Part shown: positions 1-13,315 of the stretch, in pieces
Layout: each line of letters begins with the position of its first letter
Position numbering within the stretch: the stretch's first letter is position 1
Assembly (NCBI GenBank): GCA_021904315.1
Contig: CM038918.1
Location: 13,903,349-13,967,348, forward strand
Length of the DNA stretch: 64,000 nt
Direction: 5' to 3'
Source of the DNA: Sphagnum magellanicum
Lineage: Eukaryota > Streptophyta > Sphagnopsida > Sphagnales > Sphagnaceae
Notes under the pieces: generated by a model
What the model was told of the DNA's origin: nothing
Database searches by the model: none
Seen by the model: the letters and a program-made list of their open reading frames with translations, nothing else
Program-made: the position numbers and the translations under genes

Positions 1-96
1 TCAAGGGTCCCGTGACTCCAGAACTGTCACCATTCCTCCCTCCGCACGTGCTTTTTGTACAAAGATTTTTAACTCAGTGGTCATGGTGTGTTGCAG

Positions 97-605
97 TGAC
101 AGGGCTCGGTTTGCAATTGCACAACATCTACCAGGGGATGATTTGACAGTGTTGGTACCTGTCCTTGAGCGGTTTGTGGTAAGTTACATGTTTTAGCATG
201 CTTTCTCTATCTCCTTAAGAAGGTGCTCCTGATTGCTGACATTGAAAAAGACTTGGAAAATGCAGCTTTCCCTATGTGGGGATTGCATGGGAAAATTGTG
301 TACAGATCTGTCGAGCACTTCCAGAAAATACTATCTCCAAGGCTAGTGCAATTTTCCAGCATATCTTACATCCAGTAAAAGTCATTGCATGGTCTTATTT
401 TGGCACTGAAACTGGGCAGGTCTGTTGCTGAGACCAACATTATGGATGTGGACTAGCATGTTCAATGAACACTGACTTGTGAATACGTGTGGTGCAGGCA
501 TTCCACCTCTCCCTGAACATGCTATCTCAAGAGACACATAGGGCAGTCAAAGATGTAATTGATTCCTGTAGACAACCCTTGCTGGTCATGCCCTTACTGA
601 CCTGA
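97..605 (+). CDS. 3' part of an unidentified spliced gene (two putative exons)
   Basis: I do not recognise this protein. Exon A (97-178) follows a good acceptor (ttgcag) and ends at a strong donor (gtaagt). With its first base completing a codon from an upstream exon, it reads 27 residues including RARFAIAQHLPGDD and VLVPVLERFV, an amphipathic helical stretch. Exon B (498-605) follows ggtgcag, is in phase, and reads AFHLSLNMLSQETHRAVKDV and then about 15 residues to a TGA at 603-605. The joined segment is about 62 residues, helical, and could be an armadillo/HEAT-like or other all-alpha C-terminus. The 5' part of the gene lies outside the window. A donor-like GTAGAC at 567 in exon B could mean that coding continues further. 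Base composition here is less AT-rich than in the next 18 kb, which fits a genic island. Confidence 0.45.
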
Positions 606-3539
606 CAGGTCTCCATCTACTGAGGTAGGAGGCTCTGACTTGCTAGATGAGTTTTAGAGCACCAGGGAGTGAATTGACTTCTGTAAATTAGCAATTTAGA
701 TCCAGTCCCAGTCTTGAACAGTGCTGGATTTTATGTTTGTTATAAATTACCATTTTGACTGGTATGTGATTTGTAATGGCATTCCTGATGGTCCTCTATG
801 GCCTCCTTTCCAGAGTATAACTAGAGTGTTGCTTTATGCATGCTGGGTCATTGAGTTATTTCTACTGTTTAAGGTTGGTAGGGATTTTTCCCTATGTTTT
901 GTAGCAGCTGTTACCTGACACAGTGCTGACTCCAAAGAGCAATCCAAGGAATGGAGAATGTGATGTGAATCTGCCTACAAATGTTGGCCCTCTAGCTGTT
1001 TTTGCATTTTCTTTCTCAGATACATACAGGGGCAACTTAAATTGCAATTAAGCTTACTAGCACATTCTTGTTGCAGCTTAAATGAATATATCATTGACAT
1101 TCTAGTTGGCCAAACATTATGACTGTCTTCCTGTTGCTTCTGGAAATGCAACAGAATCTCAGATGCAGAATTTTGTATAGTTATATGCCCAATATTTAGA
1201 GCAGATTATTGTGTGCTTATCTAAACCCATGATTGGGATCTGTTTAGGTCAGTGGGGAGTGATGGCAACCTCCACCATTCGTGACAGTGATGGTCTACTT
1301 TGTGAGTGACACTGCTAAGGTTGTGACTGCAATCATCCTTCACATGGTTATTTTGTGGTGGCTGGAATGTGTAACTAAACGGTTACTTTGGGGAGTAGTA
1401 TTACATTGGAATCTCCTCTGCAATCACATAGTTATAAGTATTGCAGAAGGTTGCAGAACTGCAGATACCTGAGCATCACTGATCCCAACCTGCCTTGGCA
1501 AAGTAGTACACTCCATTGATGGTGGTCATGTGTAAGGCAAATGCATGTCTTTAAGATTCAATAGTACCAAAACTGAGGGTACACTACTGCCAGTGCATGA
1601 TCCATCTAGTCTTGTGAAGGAAAACAATTCTCAAGCTCCTAAATGAACTGACCATCAGCCCTTTGACAAAGGGTTATTCCGGAGCTAGGTTGTCACACGA
1701 TCTCAGGTTCCTTGTAAGGCTTTTGGCCCCAAAAGCACAGGAAGCATCAACTGATATCTTCTGTCATCATTCCCCCACTGATCTCTAGCTGCAGGCAACT
1801 ACATCACAAAGATTTTTTAAAAACAAATTGGGTAATCTTCACAAGCTTGGAAATAACTTTTAACACTTGTGCATGCAAGTATTCTGCCATCTCCCATGGG
1901 GTACATCTTGACAGAGGACACGTTCAAGAACTTTCTATTCACACCAAGCTTTCTCTCTCTTGGGTTTTGGTTTGCCTGATGTTGAAGACATGAAAGGATC
2001 CACATCACAGCTTGGTCTGTTTGACAAATCTATGACCTTTCTAAGCAAGTGTGTTAAACATATAACCATAGTACAAGGCCAGTTTCATCACATGTTTGTT
2101 GAATAACTAATTAATTAATTTTGAAGATTCCATGTTTTAAATGTAAAATATTCCAAAATATTCTCTATTTTCCTTCACAAAATTTTGTCCTTGCGGAATT
2201 TTAAAAATTCAACATTTCTTCAAATAATATATATTCACCCCTATACTCACTCTAGTCTAGGGTCTAGAGAAGTCTAGGATTGCCCCAAAAAAATTCTTTG
2301 AACCCATAATGGGTTTTTAATTTTATGGTCTGCCCATGAAAGTAGGAAACATGTCATGGGCAGACCAAAAATAATTATTTTTAGGACCTGCCCGAAGAAA
2401 CATAGCTGACCATAAAACACTATACAGTAGCATAGTGTATGCTAGGTTGTTTTGTGGCATTGAAGACAAAATGTGCTGTTGCCAGCACCTAGAAAGAAGG
2501 CACCTTTTATTATTAATGTGCATGAAATCATACCTTTGTTTTTCAAATTTGGTGTTTAAGGGAGTATCAATGCAGCATAATTTGTGGGAATTACAAATGC
2601 AAACAATTCAATCTTGTGCTATAAAACAATTTAAATTATAAAAGATTACTATTACATGTTACATTCAGGTTTTTCTTTTTCAAAATTATTCAAGTATGTT
2701 GGTTGGCTATTATGTGGTTGTACAAGTATACCAAGGTGGCACCATTTTTTTCAATTGATGATTATAATTGGTTAAGTAAATATCATTAGCTCTAGAAAAG
2801 TGGCTAAATGAAGTAGTTTTTGTTCATAACCTAGTGGTGAAACCCTTAATAATTGGTTTCAGTCGAAATGGCAACATTATTTTTTCAAACTAAGTACGAG
2901 AGACTATAAAATGTGAAATAAACTTAAATAGGTCACAACAAAGACTTGAATACAGTAATGTCTATGGCTAGTAAAAAATATGAAAAATAAGTGTTAAAAC
3001 TTACCGTTGTACAAAAAAAAAACCAACATGAACTAGAGTCATTGGACCAACTAATGAAACACAAAATTTACATCCAAGGCTTCTTCCCATATAATCCAAT
3101 GAAAATAGAAGTTGAGGCATTAAGGTGAGCCAAAACAAGTGTGAAATTTTGCCAAGTGAGGCTCATTAAGCTTCTTTACACTATCGTACATTACAAGTAT
3201 CAAATCAAGAACTTGACTACGCACTAACTACTTGTAACTTTCAACAACTTCATCTAGCAACATAGAAATTCACATAAGATTTACTCTTGAACCCCATAGC
3301 ATAACTAGTGATCATTCCAATTACATATGGTTGTGTAGAAAAGAAATGTGTTCGAGGTATTAAATGTCTAAGCATGCACTTGAACAACCAAATCTAGGTG
3401 AGTCATCAATCAATTCCGCAACTTTGATTTAATAAAAGCAAGGTTGGAGAATGTACATTCATTTCCACACTGCACAACACCATCACCATGCAAAGTTTAA
3501 GAAATTTAAACCACTCTTAGGGCATGTGGTTGGATTTTA
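606..3539. other. No gene seen; possible 3' UTR or intron, then AT-rich intergenic DNA
   Basis: Positions 606 to about 2000 keep the more balanced composition of the preceding exons and may be 3' UTR, intron or downstream sequence of that gene. I found no convincing further exon. From about 2100 the sequence turns AT-rich and CpG-poor. It contains one perfect 13-bp hairpin (listed separately) and otherwise nothing I can identify. Confidence 0.5.
2327..2366. repeat. Perfect 13-bp inverted repeat (hairpin)
   Basis: GGTCTGCCCATGA at 2327-2339 is exactly complementary to TCATGGGCAGACC at 2354-2366, with a 14-base loop. The stem is GC-richer than its surroundings. It may be a remnant of a small inverted-repeat transposon; no function is shown. 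Confidence 0.7.
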
Positions 3540-5590
3540 ATCAAAAGGAGGCAACATTGTAGCTTGGCAATGGTTTTGCATTGTGAACTTGAAGAATGCA
3601 AACTACTGATAAAAAATAGCAAGGTTTACCAATGGCCTAATGAATGTATTGGAACTTCCAAATACTTTGGGTGCCCAAAGTGCGCTTGTATGATGGCCAT
3701 GTGCCCAGGAAATGTTAGCTTTACCTTAGGAGTAGCCAATACTGAAGGTAGATTACTGAAGGTAGATTACCTTAATCACATTTAATGAATCTTACACAGG
3801 AAAGCATTTCTCCAACTTTATTATGAAACCAACAATAAGTGAAACACATTGTTGTTTCATATAGTCTACAACTTTAGCCCATATCTCCTTGGTTACCATG
3901 CCCACAACCCCAATGGTTACATTGGTGGTGTGAAAGCATATAAAGTTTGCCTCCAAAATAAAAAGCAATGTAGGCAATTAAGGTTTCAACATGTGTCCAC
4001 CAAGTCAAACACAAAGTTTCATTGGCATGTTCAGCAAGATCATTGAAGAAGGAAAATTGAGATGATGTGAACCTCTAATCAAGATCACAACACATGGTTT
4101 ACAATATGCTTCAACCATCTTAACATCATAAACATATTTGCATATGAAAGTTGCATGCCCATATGCAAACTTGGAAAGACCTTGCACTATTTCTAGCAAG
4201 GAAAAACACATGTGAGACCTAACAAACTCTCCACATCACATACCAATTCATAGTTAACTTTTGCACTATTGATGGTTGTAGCATCTTGAGCCATCTTCAC
4301 AACAAATGTTTTGTACTCATTCACTTTTATGGTGAAAACATCAAAATCCATTGAGTTTGTTAACCTCAAGACAACATTTAAAGTTGTGAACAAAATAAGT
4401 GTATATGGAAAAAAATAGGGATTCAATCTTTTTTACCAAGCTCAAACCACTCAAGGTTTAGACACCAAGATTGGTATGATATGTCATGTAATGCACACTA
4501 GTCACAAACAAAACATCATTCTGCATCAACTGAATGGCCACAACAAATTTTAACCCCTGAAAAACAATGACTCCATTTGCTCCAAATCAAACCAATTTAT
4601 TGGCTATATCTATCTCATTATAGCCTCCATAATTAGTAAGACTTCGCACAATCAAAAAAGTCAAGTTTTTAGAATAGTCTCCATCTACCATGCTTGTTAC
4701 AAGTTCAACAATACTGGGATCTACTTCCACAAATATGTCACATAGACATGCATAGACAACCAACTCTAGTTGTATTGGGTTGTGACTTCATCACAACTCA
4801 ATGAAATAAATTCCGCTTTTTGCACACATTCTTTGATGGCTTGTAAAACAATGTTGTGCATTGTTTCCGCCATGGTCCATCCTATAGTATTAAACCGATG
4901 CTTCAAAAGGTAGTTTTCAAGTTTCAAAAACTAGAATAGAACCTTCAAGCTTTCAAAATCTATCTTAGGGTGGCCTTACTACAACAAATGTAATATTGCA
5001 ACAAATTGAACATACTTCCTTTTCTTTTCTACCTTCCCTTGGTTGGCTACTTGAACAATGATAGTGTCACAACCTACAAATGTAAACAACTTTTCAATTT
5101 TCACATGTTGGTTAGTAGGACAAGAAAAAAATTGCCCAATAACAACACCACGTTTAGCTTTGGTGCATTTGCGTAAACCAAAATGTTTCATCAAAAAATC
5201 AAGTCTTGGCATGAAATTTTTTTCTCTCCCCTCAATTTGTGAACAAACGTTACAATGGACCGGCTTCATTTTCCCATCTTCTATACAAACAAGCTCTACC
5301 CATGAAAATTTCACAGCCCAACACTCTTAATAAACCCGATTGATTTCCCATTCAACCTTCCTCTTCTTTTTTGGTTGAATCACAACATGTCCATTAAGAC
5401 CTTCAATAGTACCTATTGATGTAATTTCATCAACCATCAAACCCTTTCCCTTCAAGGATAAAGATGCTACAAATGTTACAATTGTAGGAGGAGGCTCATA
5501 AATGTTTGGTGGCAAACTAGCAAGGGAAGAATTCAATGCAAAAATATTTATTGGATCTCCTAAAGAAAAGGACATGGAGCAACTCATGAC
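3540..5590 (-). pseudogene. Decayed hAT-type transposase
   Basis: Reading the - strand from 5587 down, interrupted frames follow the order of a plant hAT-like transposase. First comes an N-terminal region with a basic patch (QPKKKRKVEW, 5327-5587). Next is a BED-like zinc-binding segment (4979-5314) with W-x-DG-K, then CNVC, EGREKNFMPRLDFLMKHFG and RK. Then come catalytic-core-like blocks around 4300-4760, where VCFGANGVIVFQG, a TYHTNLGV stretch and a YFVHNFK stretch are readable. LLGLTCVFPC runs on into LEIVQGLSKFAYGHATFIC (4005-4220). C-terminal blocks with KLEKCFP and AIIQAHFGHPKYLE continue to about 3540. Several in-frame stops and frameshifts separate these blocks, so no functional enzyme is encoded. 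I infer the family from my memory of these block motifs. No terminal repeats or target duplication were found. Confidence 0.7.
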
Positions 5591-8500
5591 GTAAGGTTGC
5601 TAGAACTAGGATCAATGAATACAAAAAAAAATATGGTGAAATTTAAAGCCCATAAGAGGTCTTAAAGGTGCCATAGCTAAGAAAAAATGAAAAATCACAA
5701 CAAAAGAAAATTAGAAAGCAATTGTGCAAGTTAAAACCAAAGTTACAACAAGTGATCCAAAAAGCAAAAACATGCAACACAAAAAGAAATTTCACATGAA
5801 ACACTATGTTATAATAACATCTAAATAAATGTTAAAGTCATGACTCAAAATATGCATGCAAATTTGATTATTTGCAAACAAAATAGAAATAAAAATGAAA
5901 AGTGAAAAAAATGAAGTTTCATTTATCAATCACATATTCACACAACATAATAAAACCTTTGTTGTGTCATTTTTTAAAACAAAAAATGACATCTAACTTT
6001 GGTTCTTTACATTGAATTGGCATTTGACACACAAGATTTAATTTGTTAGGAACAAAGACAAACAAAGCTTTAAAAGCTCATTGATAAAATCTATAAAAAA
6101 TGTAGAATGGAAATAGAATGAAAGTTGTAGCAAATGTGTTGTTCCTCCCTAGTTTTTTTTTTCCAATTTGTTGCACATTCTACCATTCCCAAACACCTTT
6201 CTTCAAAACACCCTTCAAGAACCCCATAAACAAAAATAACTATTGCACAACTACATGTAGACACCTACTGCCCTACTACAATTACCTTCCAACAAACTAT
6301 TAATTTTCAAAGAATAAGTTTTAAAGGAAGAAAGAAAGAAACTAAATTAATCTAAAATTTTGTTACAATAAAAGGTGTCCTTGTATGCCAACTGAATTCA
6401 CTAGATTTTGAATGAATTCATTGGTCCTAGTGAACGAGACCTGATGGTGATGCATTAAATTCATTGGTTTAGTGAATGGGGACTAATGACTACACCCACA
6501 TTTTGTAGTAATGGCTACAATATTCTACATCAAATTCAAATGAATTATTGTCATTCTAAAAGGGAAATGAAGGTAAAAACACATTTAGTTACATAACCTT
6601 CACACATTTTAGCTTTATATTGCTCATTCTTCCAACATACAACCTCTCTTCCATTCCTCCAAAATCTCTTCATACAAGAATGAAAGGATTTTTTTGATAA
6701 ACCACACAAGGTTCACATTCCACCCACAAAAGTAAATTTTTATCCTAATCTTTTCATAAATTCCTCTTAATTAATCAGTAGACAAATACCAATCACCCAT
6801 TCCCATGGGCTAACTAACCTAATGACTTCACCTTCAACTAGATTGGAAAACAATATATATGTTTACCACTAAGAATTACCTAGTTACTAAGAAACCCATA
6901 ATAGTTATTAGTATAGAAATATTTTCTACTTTTAAATCCCCATAAAGCCCCCATTCCATGTGCATTTGAAGTCCCTTCAACTTTCCAATGAGGTAGGTCA
7001 ACAAGTTAAGCCAACCATGACTAACCTTGCCCATGATTATGAACTTTCCAATAACATCCCCATATGGTGCATGGAAACCTTTGGGGTTATGGTGTTGGGT
7101 CACATATAAATATTTGTGAATTCGTTCATGCATGAAGCACTACAACCAAATTGATGTGTTTATGCTTCCGAACAACTCCAATAAACATACCCCTTTTCAA
7201 AACATTGCCATAACATAAGGGTGGCTTATATTTGAATGTATCCTAATGGGCCATCCAATGGCAACACTGGTACCTTCATTGTGGGTGGTGGTGGTAAATT
7301 TTGCTATGCTTGCATAACACACTAATCATTCACTTGTTCCAATTGGTCTAAGGTTCCCCACAATGGTGGTGGGTCACATGTGGACAAGGCAACATGGGAT
7401 AAATGGTCCATGTCATGTCTTCGAGTGGAGGTGGGACATCATATGCATCCAAGTTGCCCTCCAATAGCCCTAATGTTCAAGGTAATGTGCTAAAAAATCT
7501 AACCAACATGGTAACACCAAGAACTGATCCAACACCTCATGAAAAATATTGGATAGGGAGCTGAATTTAATGCCCATTTTTTAATTGCCACCCAAGTTTT
7601 AAAAAGGTAGTCGCCTATCAAAAGTCTAATACAAATCCCATAGGATATAACACAACACCCACAACCGACACATCATATGATGTAACATTTGTGTCGCAAC
7701 CCTAGCCTTGGGCTCACGAACAAGGCAAGGGCTTGCAAAGGTGTGAGCCAAAAAAAGAACTTGGGAGTCACATTTCATGCTCCTAGGAATGCAAAAGAGT
7801 GTGAGGGAATGAAGCCCCACACTCCCAAATGAGTTCCCACTTTGGGAGTTGGAGTCCCAATGGACTCTTGAATTTTCAAAGGGTGATTGTAAGGGTCAAA
7901 ACTCATTGGATTGAGAAGTTCCTTATATCATTAGAAATCTCTTTGAACGTAAATATCTAAAATAGGCTCACATCACCCATTTTAATACTTAAAACATAAG
8001 TTATGGCCAAAAGAAGGGTCGGGAGTCAAATTGCCAATTTGACTCCCAACCACTAAAAGTCAAGAATCGCCCCGATTTCCTTATGTTCAGGTGGCACAAT
8101 ATATATCGTTGGAAAGATCTCGACAAGGGCTACAACTTTTTTTTAGACCTCACCTCAATTTGAGGTCTATACACAAAGTTATGGGCCTCCAAAGTTGCGA
8201 GAGTCCCAATTTCGAGAATTTTGGGACTCCCACTTGGGAGTCCTTGGACAAAATGCCATTTGGGTGCTGGCCATGTGGCCAAGCGCAAAGTATACTATAA
8301 GGGGGAAGCTGGTGGCTTCCCCCAAATCCAAGCCGTGATGAGTCTTATGAGTCCATGTTTGTTCGTGGTTCGTCCATGCACCAAAAGTGCTCCAGTTATG
8401 CACTAACGAGCTTGTTGTTTAGTTCATGCAGGTCCATGTGAGTAATTGAGTTTCTTGTCAATCTTCCTAGTCCCCATCCCGGAGCTCTAGCATGCCCCTT

Positions 8501-9494
8501 TACCCATGAAATGCTACGAACCAGGGAGCGTGCCCTCACTCTTTACTCTTCTATTATTTTCTCCTTAAACTTACATTTGAATTTATCAAGGAACTTGGGA
8601 GCGCGTCAATTTATCATCATGACTCAAACTCAAATGGACGACTTGTTTGTTGGGCAATTAACGTTCCATTACACCAAAATCTCAATCTTGATAAATTCAT
8701 GATCACGACCTTTTTTAGATGCACCCATTGATGTTTAAATTTGATATGGGTAGGACTCAAGGTTCTCATTTGTTATGCCAAGATCCCACAAATGTCGATT
8801 GGCCCAACATCACTAGTTAGGCACCAAAGTTTAATAAAACTTTCCAAGGGCAAAATGTTTGCCTATGTCCATTTTCCTTGAATTGAAAAACACCTTCTTT
8901 GTTGCACATTGATACCACTATTGGTGTCATTGATGTTTAATCAATGGTAAATCATGTTGGAAGGTTGTATAATTTGGTAGTAATTGCAACTTACCATGAA
9001 GGAAGAATGTCCATGTCAAAATCTAGTCCTTTGAGGTTATTTCTTTAGGTTAATTGTTGGTAACAACTTTGATACCATGTCCGTGGTCAAGCTTATGATT
9101 CCCTCATTTTCACATAAAGTGGTTACAAGTTTTAAAATGGAAGTTGGTTACATTCCAAGGATTGCCATGGTGAATACAAAAAATAATGGAACCTTGCAAA
9201 TTGACATAACCACCCCCAACATCACCCCATTCTTATCCAATTTAAAGGCTGAAAATCCTCCTTTCAGTGGCCTTGTGGGAACATGCCCCATATTGCTTGG
9301 GGATGTCAATGTACCAGTTGGCACAATCTTGCCCAACATAAACCATTGGGGAAAATGCACTTAGTGCCTACCCTAAGCCCTTTGAAGGTAAAATCTTTTA
9401 AATTAGCTCCATGTGGTTTTAGGGCATGTGAATTGGAACATGTAAAATTGTAACTAATGAATCCATTTCAAGTGGAAAAGAGAAAGTAACATGC
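5591..9494. other. AT-rich intergenic DNA with dispersed-repeat remnants
   Basis: I see no gene with splice-consistent, family-recognisable coding. Frames of up to 95 codons (for example 9077-9364) show no recognisable motif. One segment (7660-8180) is a dispersed repeat that recurs at 35645-36120 and is listed separately. Confidence 0.5.
7660..8180. repeat. Dispersed repeat, copy 1 (second copy at about 35645-36120)
   Basis: Shared landmarks occur in the same order in both places: an 'aaccttggccttggg'-like start, 'cccaagttcccactttggg'-like text, a stretch ending 'aaattagcaatttgact', and 'gacaagggctaaaact'-like text near the end. This copy is richer in the word GGGAGTC. The similarity is imperfect, so these are old copies. 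Family and termini are unknown. Confidence 0.55.
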
Positions 9495-11444
9495 ATTAGA
9501 AGAAATCAAGGTCTTTACAACTAGTTTCTACAACTAGGTTTTTGTCACAGACAACGTTTGTGACCATTTTTCCTTTAGTTGTGTTGGACAAGTTGCAAAC
9601 GACATTAATCACAAATGATAATCATTCATGGATGGAAAAAAAAGTCAACAAAATACATGTTCATCCGTTGACCCATCATTAAAATATTGTTGATTACAAC
9701 TAGTTTGCAACTAATTTGGTCAACCTTGTGTTCTTATCATATGTTGCCACGTGTCATTAATTTAATATGTATTTAACATTATTATTATTTTAATGAAATT
9801 CTGAAATAATGTAACATGTCCAATTTTTATGTTTGGATGGTTTAAGATTGTGATATGTGGCACATTCAAAATGTGCCACATGGCATATTAATTAGTTTTT
9901 TCAAAATCAATTTTAGTAGGTAGGTATGTAAGTAAATTGAACTAGGTAGGTAAGTAAGTAGGCCAAATTTACCTACTAACCTATTTATTTAAACTAAACA
10001 CCTACCTACCTATTTAGGTTAGATATTTACTTAAGTAAGTAAATAACTAAATAGCTAGGTGGATAGGTTGGTTAGGGAACTAGGGTAGTTAAGGAATAGG
10101 TACATAATTTTTTAAAAATAAATTGGGTTAAGCTTTTAATTGGCTCATCCCACATGGCCCATGTTTTGAATGTGAAAATGGAAGGCAAAAACCTTCTTTA
10201 TATACTTTTCAAAATGAGAATGGAACATAAACCTTGTGGGATAAATTTTGAACTTGGAGTTTAGTGGCAAATTGTTTAGTGACTAGAAAGTTTAGTTGCA
10301 AACTACTTATAACTAGAAGGCTCATTCTATATCCTTTATCTTTATTTTTATTTTTGTAAATTATATGATTCAATAGGTAAGTGACTAACTAACTAAATAG
10401 TTAATTAACTAATAAACTACCTAATTAAATAATTAACATTGAACTAATAAACTAATTACATATAATAATAATTCATCAATAAATTTTAGTTACATAATTA
10501 TTTAATTAACCAATTAATTAAAATATTATTCAATATAAAAAATGAGGATTCAATTTATTTAAAATTTTAACTATAAATTATCTAATTAATAAGTATTAAT
10601 ATCAATAATATATATTGAAAATAATTATGTATATGTTGGTAATTTAATTAATTAATATTTAAGATGAATAATTAATGATTTTATATATTAATATTAATGT
10701 AACAATAACTACCTTAAATTAATTACTTTATCATAGTTATTTTGATTATTTTTTCATTTGGTACAGGAAATATTAAATATAATAATTAACTAATAACAAT
10801 AATACTAATTTTTATATTGTGACCTCGGCTAGGTATTTTTTTATTATTTACCTTATTACTTCACTTCTTATAACTATTTTTCTACTATTATAATAAAAGA
10901 TTAATATTATGTATACATAATAACTAATATTAATTACTGAAATTGTTGTAAACTAAAATTTTTATCATTTAATATCAACACATAATATAAATTTGTGATT
11001 TTTAATTATTATTATTAACTATAAATAAATAATTATAATTAATAAATACAATCATTTATAGAATTGCATTAATTAGTTGTATTAATTATAGAAAATTTAA
11101 TGAGAAAAATTATGATGTAATAACAATTATTTATTGTATATAAGCAGTTATAAAAAAGAAATGATTTAATTACTTTAATTACACATTTTTAAAAATTGGA
11201 TTCAAAATTAATGACTTTAAGTCTTTAATTATGATTAATTAATTTCCACTATAAATTTAAAAAAAATAATATTAATATATTAATTAACTAATTACATTTA
11301 GTTTATAACAATTAGCCATACAAAATTTGATTTTAATGATTTTTAAATTATTAATTATTATTTAAAAAATATGTAGTAATAATAATAATATATTCTAAAT
11401 ATGTAATTATAAATAATAGACACAATAATTTAGGATACCATGTT

Positions 11445-12035
11445 CCCATAAGGAACAACTGTGTGTGAAATTTTGTGTGATTATAACTTTTGCATATGAG
11501 TTCTCATTGAATTATTTCCAACAAAAAAATTGTACCTCCTTGAAACCTTTCCAATGATAAATTGTAAGCCTATATAAAAACAAAAATGAAATGACCATGA
11601 TTGTTTAAAGATTCAGAACCTATATTTCCCCTTGGAACATATGTTTCCCTGGAAACTTGGGCCTTTCCCTAAGGAAAATTCATTATTCCTAGGGGAACAA
11701 TCATGTCCTTGAGGGAAACGAGTTTTTCTTGCCCTGAAAAAAACCTTTTTTTCTTAGGGGAACAATCATATCCTCAGAAAGAAGGAGCTTAAGTTGCCCA
11801 CGAGAAAAACCATGGTCCTTCGGGGTACAAATGTGTGCGAAATTTTGTTTAATCATAACTTTTGCATAACAATTTTAATTGAAAAAATTCCAACTACAAA
11901 GGCTCTTCTTGAGACCTTTCCAATGATAGGTCGTAAAACTATATAAAAACAAAAATAAGATGACTGTGATTGCTAAAATATTCATAACATATGTTTCCTT
12001 GAGGAACTTGGGCCTTTTCTTGGGAAAGAATCATG
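11445..12035. repeat. Imperfect tandem duplication inside the AT-rich element
   Basis: A block containing 'gtgtgtgaaattttgtgtgat', 'ataacttttgcat' and 'gagacctttccaatgata' (from about 11458) is repeated from about 11832 with 'gtgtgcgaaattttgttta' and the same order of landmarks, about 375 bp downstream. Between the two lies text made of short GGAAC/TTCCC words (11630-11830). Confidence 0.6.
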
Positions 12036-12570
12036 TTAACCCAATGTTACATTTAATTGGTTGTTACTATTTAGTGTTTGCCATTAAATTATTAATTATA
12101 TGATTAATATGTAATTACTATAATGAATATATAATTTCATTTATTGAAATAATAATATTTTAACTGAAAATATTAAATCTCGATGTAAAATTTTATGTTA
12201 CAATAACATTTTTTTTTCAAATCTATAATCTACTTTATTTCAATTACTATAATTATGGTAATTATGTCGATTACTTTAATTATAGTAAAATCATTGTGAT
12301 TATTTTCAATATATAATATCTATAAACATAAAAGAATATTTTAATGTATTGTAATATGATCTTAAAATTATAATAATTACATTAATTATTCTATTTTCTC
12401 TAAAATTACTATAAAATTTCAAAATGACTTTATAAAGTAAGAATTAATATAAGGCATAAGTCATAATTAATTTTAATTATAAAACTTACCACTTCTTTAA
12501 TTAATGTATCAATAGAATATTCACAATGATTTTAGAGTAGTTAATTTTGATTAATAATTTTTTACTAATT

Positions 12571-12601
12571 AATTATTATTATTATTATTATTATTATTAT
12601 T
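12571..12601. repeat. (ATT)n microsatellite
   Basis: About ten uninterrupted ATT triplets lie in the AT-rich core of the surrounding element. Confidence 0.9.
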
Positions 12602-13315
12602 TTATCTTAAATAAGTGATTATAATTAACAAATTGAATAAATTAGTGTAATATAATTACTATAATTACCATAATTACGTTCTTTTACAATAAAATTATTA
12701 TTATAACTTTAAGTCATAATTTAAAATAAAAATTCAAAATTATGAATATTAACTTCAACTATAAAATAAGTCATTACAATTAATTCATAACTACTATAAT
12801 TTATTTATTTTTACAATAATGTTACATTAATTGAAATAATTAGTTTCATTGTAATTACTGGAAATTTTTTTATTACTAGAAAAAAATTATGACTAAAAAA
12901 TAATATTCGTTTTTGTGAAAAATACAAGTATTATACATCACCCCTCATATACCAATGTTTAATTTTAGTATCCACCCATATATTATTGAATATAATACAT
13001 ATTGTACACCATTATAAATCCATACACCTTAGAATATGCAAAATACACTTTGAATACACATAAGGTTGCAACTCATTTGACCACATTTGCAACTAATGGA
13101 ACATAAATGGGTCTTCTTGGATGAAAACCATGTTAAAAATTGTGCAAATGGAAGAATGAGAAAAACATTAGTTATAAGGTAGTTGTAGTGTAGTTGCAAG
13201 CATAACCAAATGCAGAAAGTAGCTAAAGAAATAACCAATGGTAGTCGCAAATGACAAATAGTCACAAGTATTCACAAATTCATTGGTTACAAAAACCCAA
13301 TTTTCTTTTAATGAT

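Larger units (their letters stand above)
9495..13315. mobile_element. Long AT-rich non-autonomous element with subterminal AGTTGCAA motifs (copy 1)
   Basis: Both ends carry scattered copies of a TTTGCAACTA/AGTTGCAA word: left end about 9515-9715, right end about 13060-13310. A GGTA/GTAA-type simple repeat follows (9914-9975, with an inverted CTACC part to about 10080), and then a very AT-rich interior without coding capacity. The same order recurs at about 32665-34215: motif-rich end, a 'gccayatggcat' hairpin word, a 'caaaatnaatttt' block, AGGT repeats, AT-rich core, a block of short ACC/CAT-rich text, motif-rich end. Clustered short motifs near both ends are typical of transposase-binding subterminal repeats of class II elements. 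No transposase, terminal inverted repeat or target duplication was resolved, so the boundaries are approximate. Confidence 0.5.

Noticed and set aside
5058-5330. 90-codon + strand frame
   Set aside because: It is the antisense shadow of the transposase BED-like segment on the - strand.
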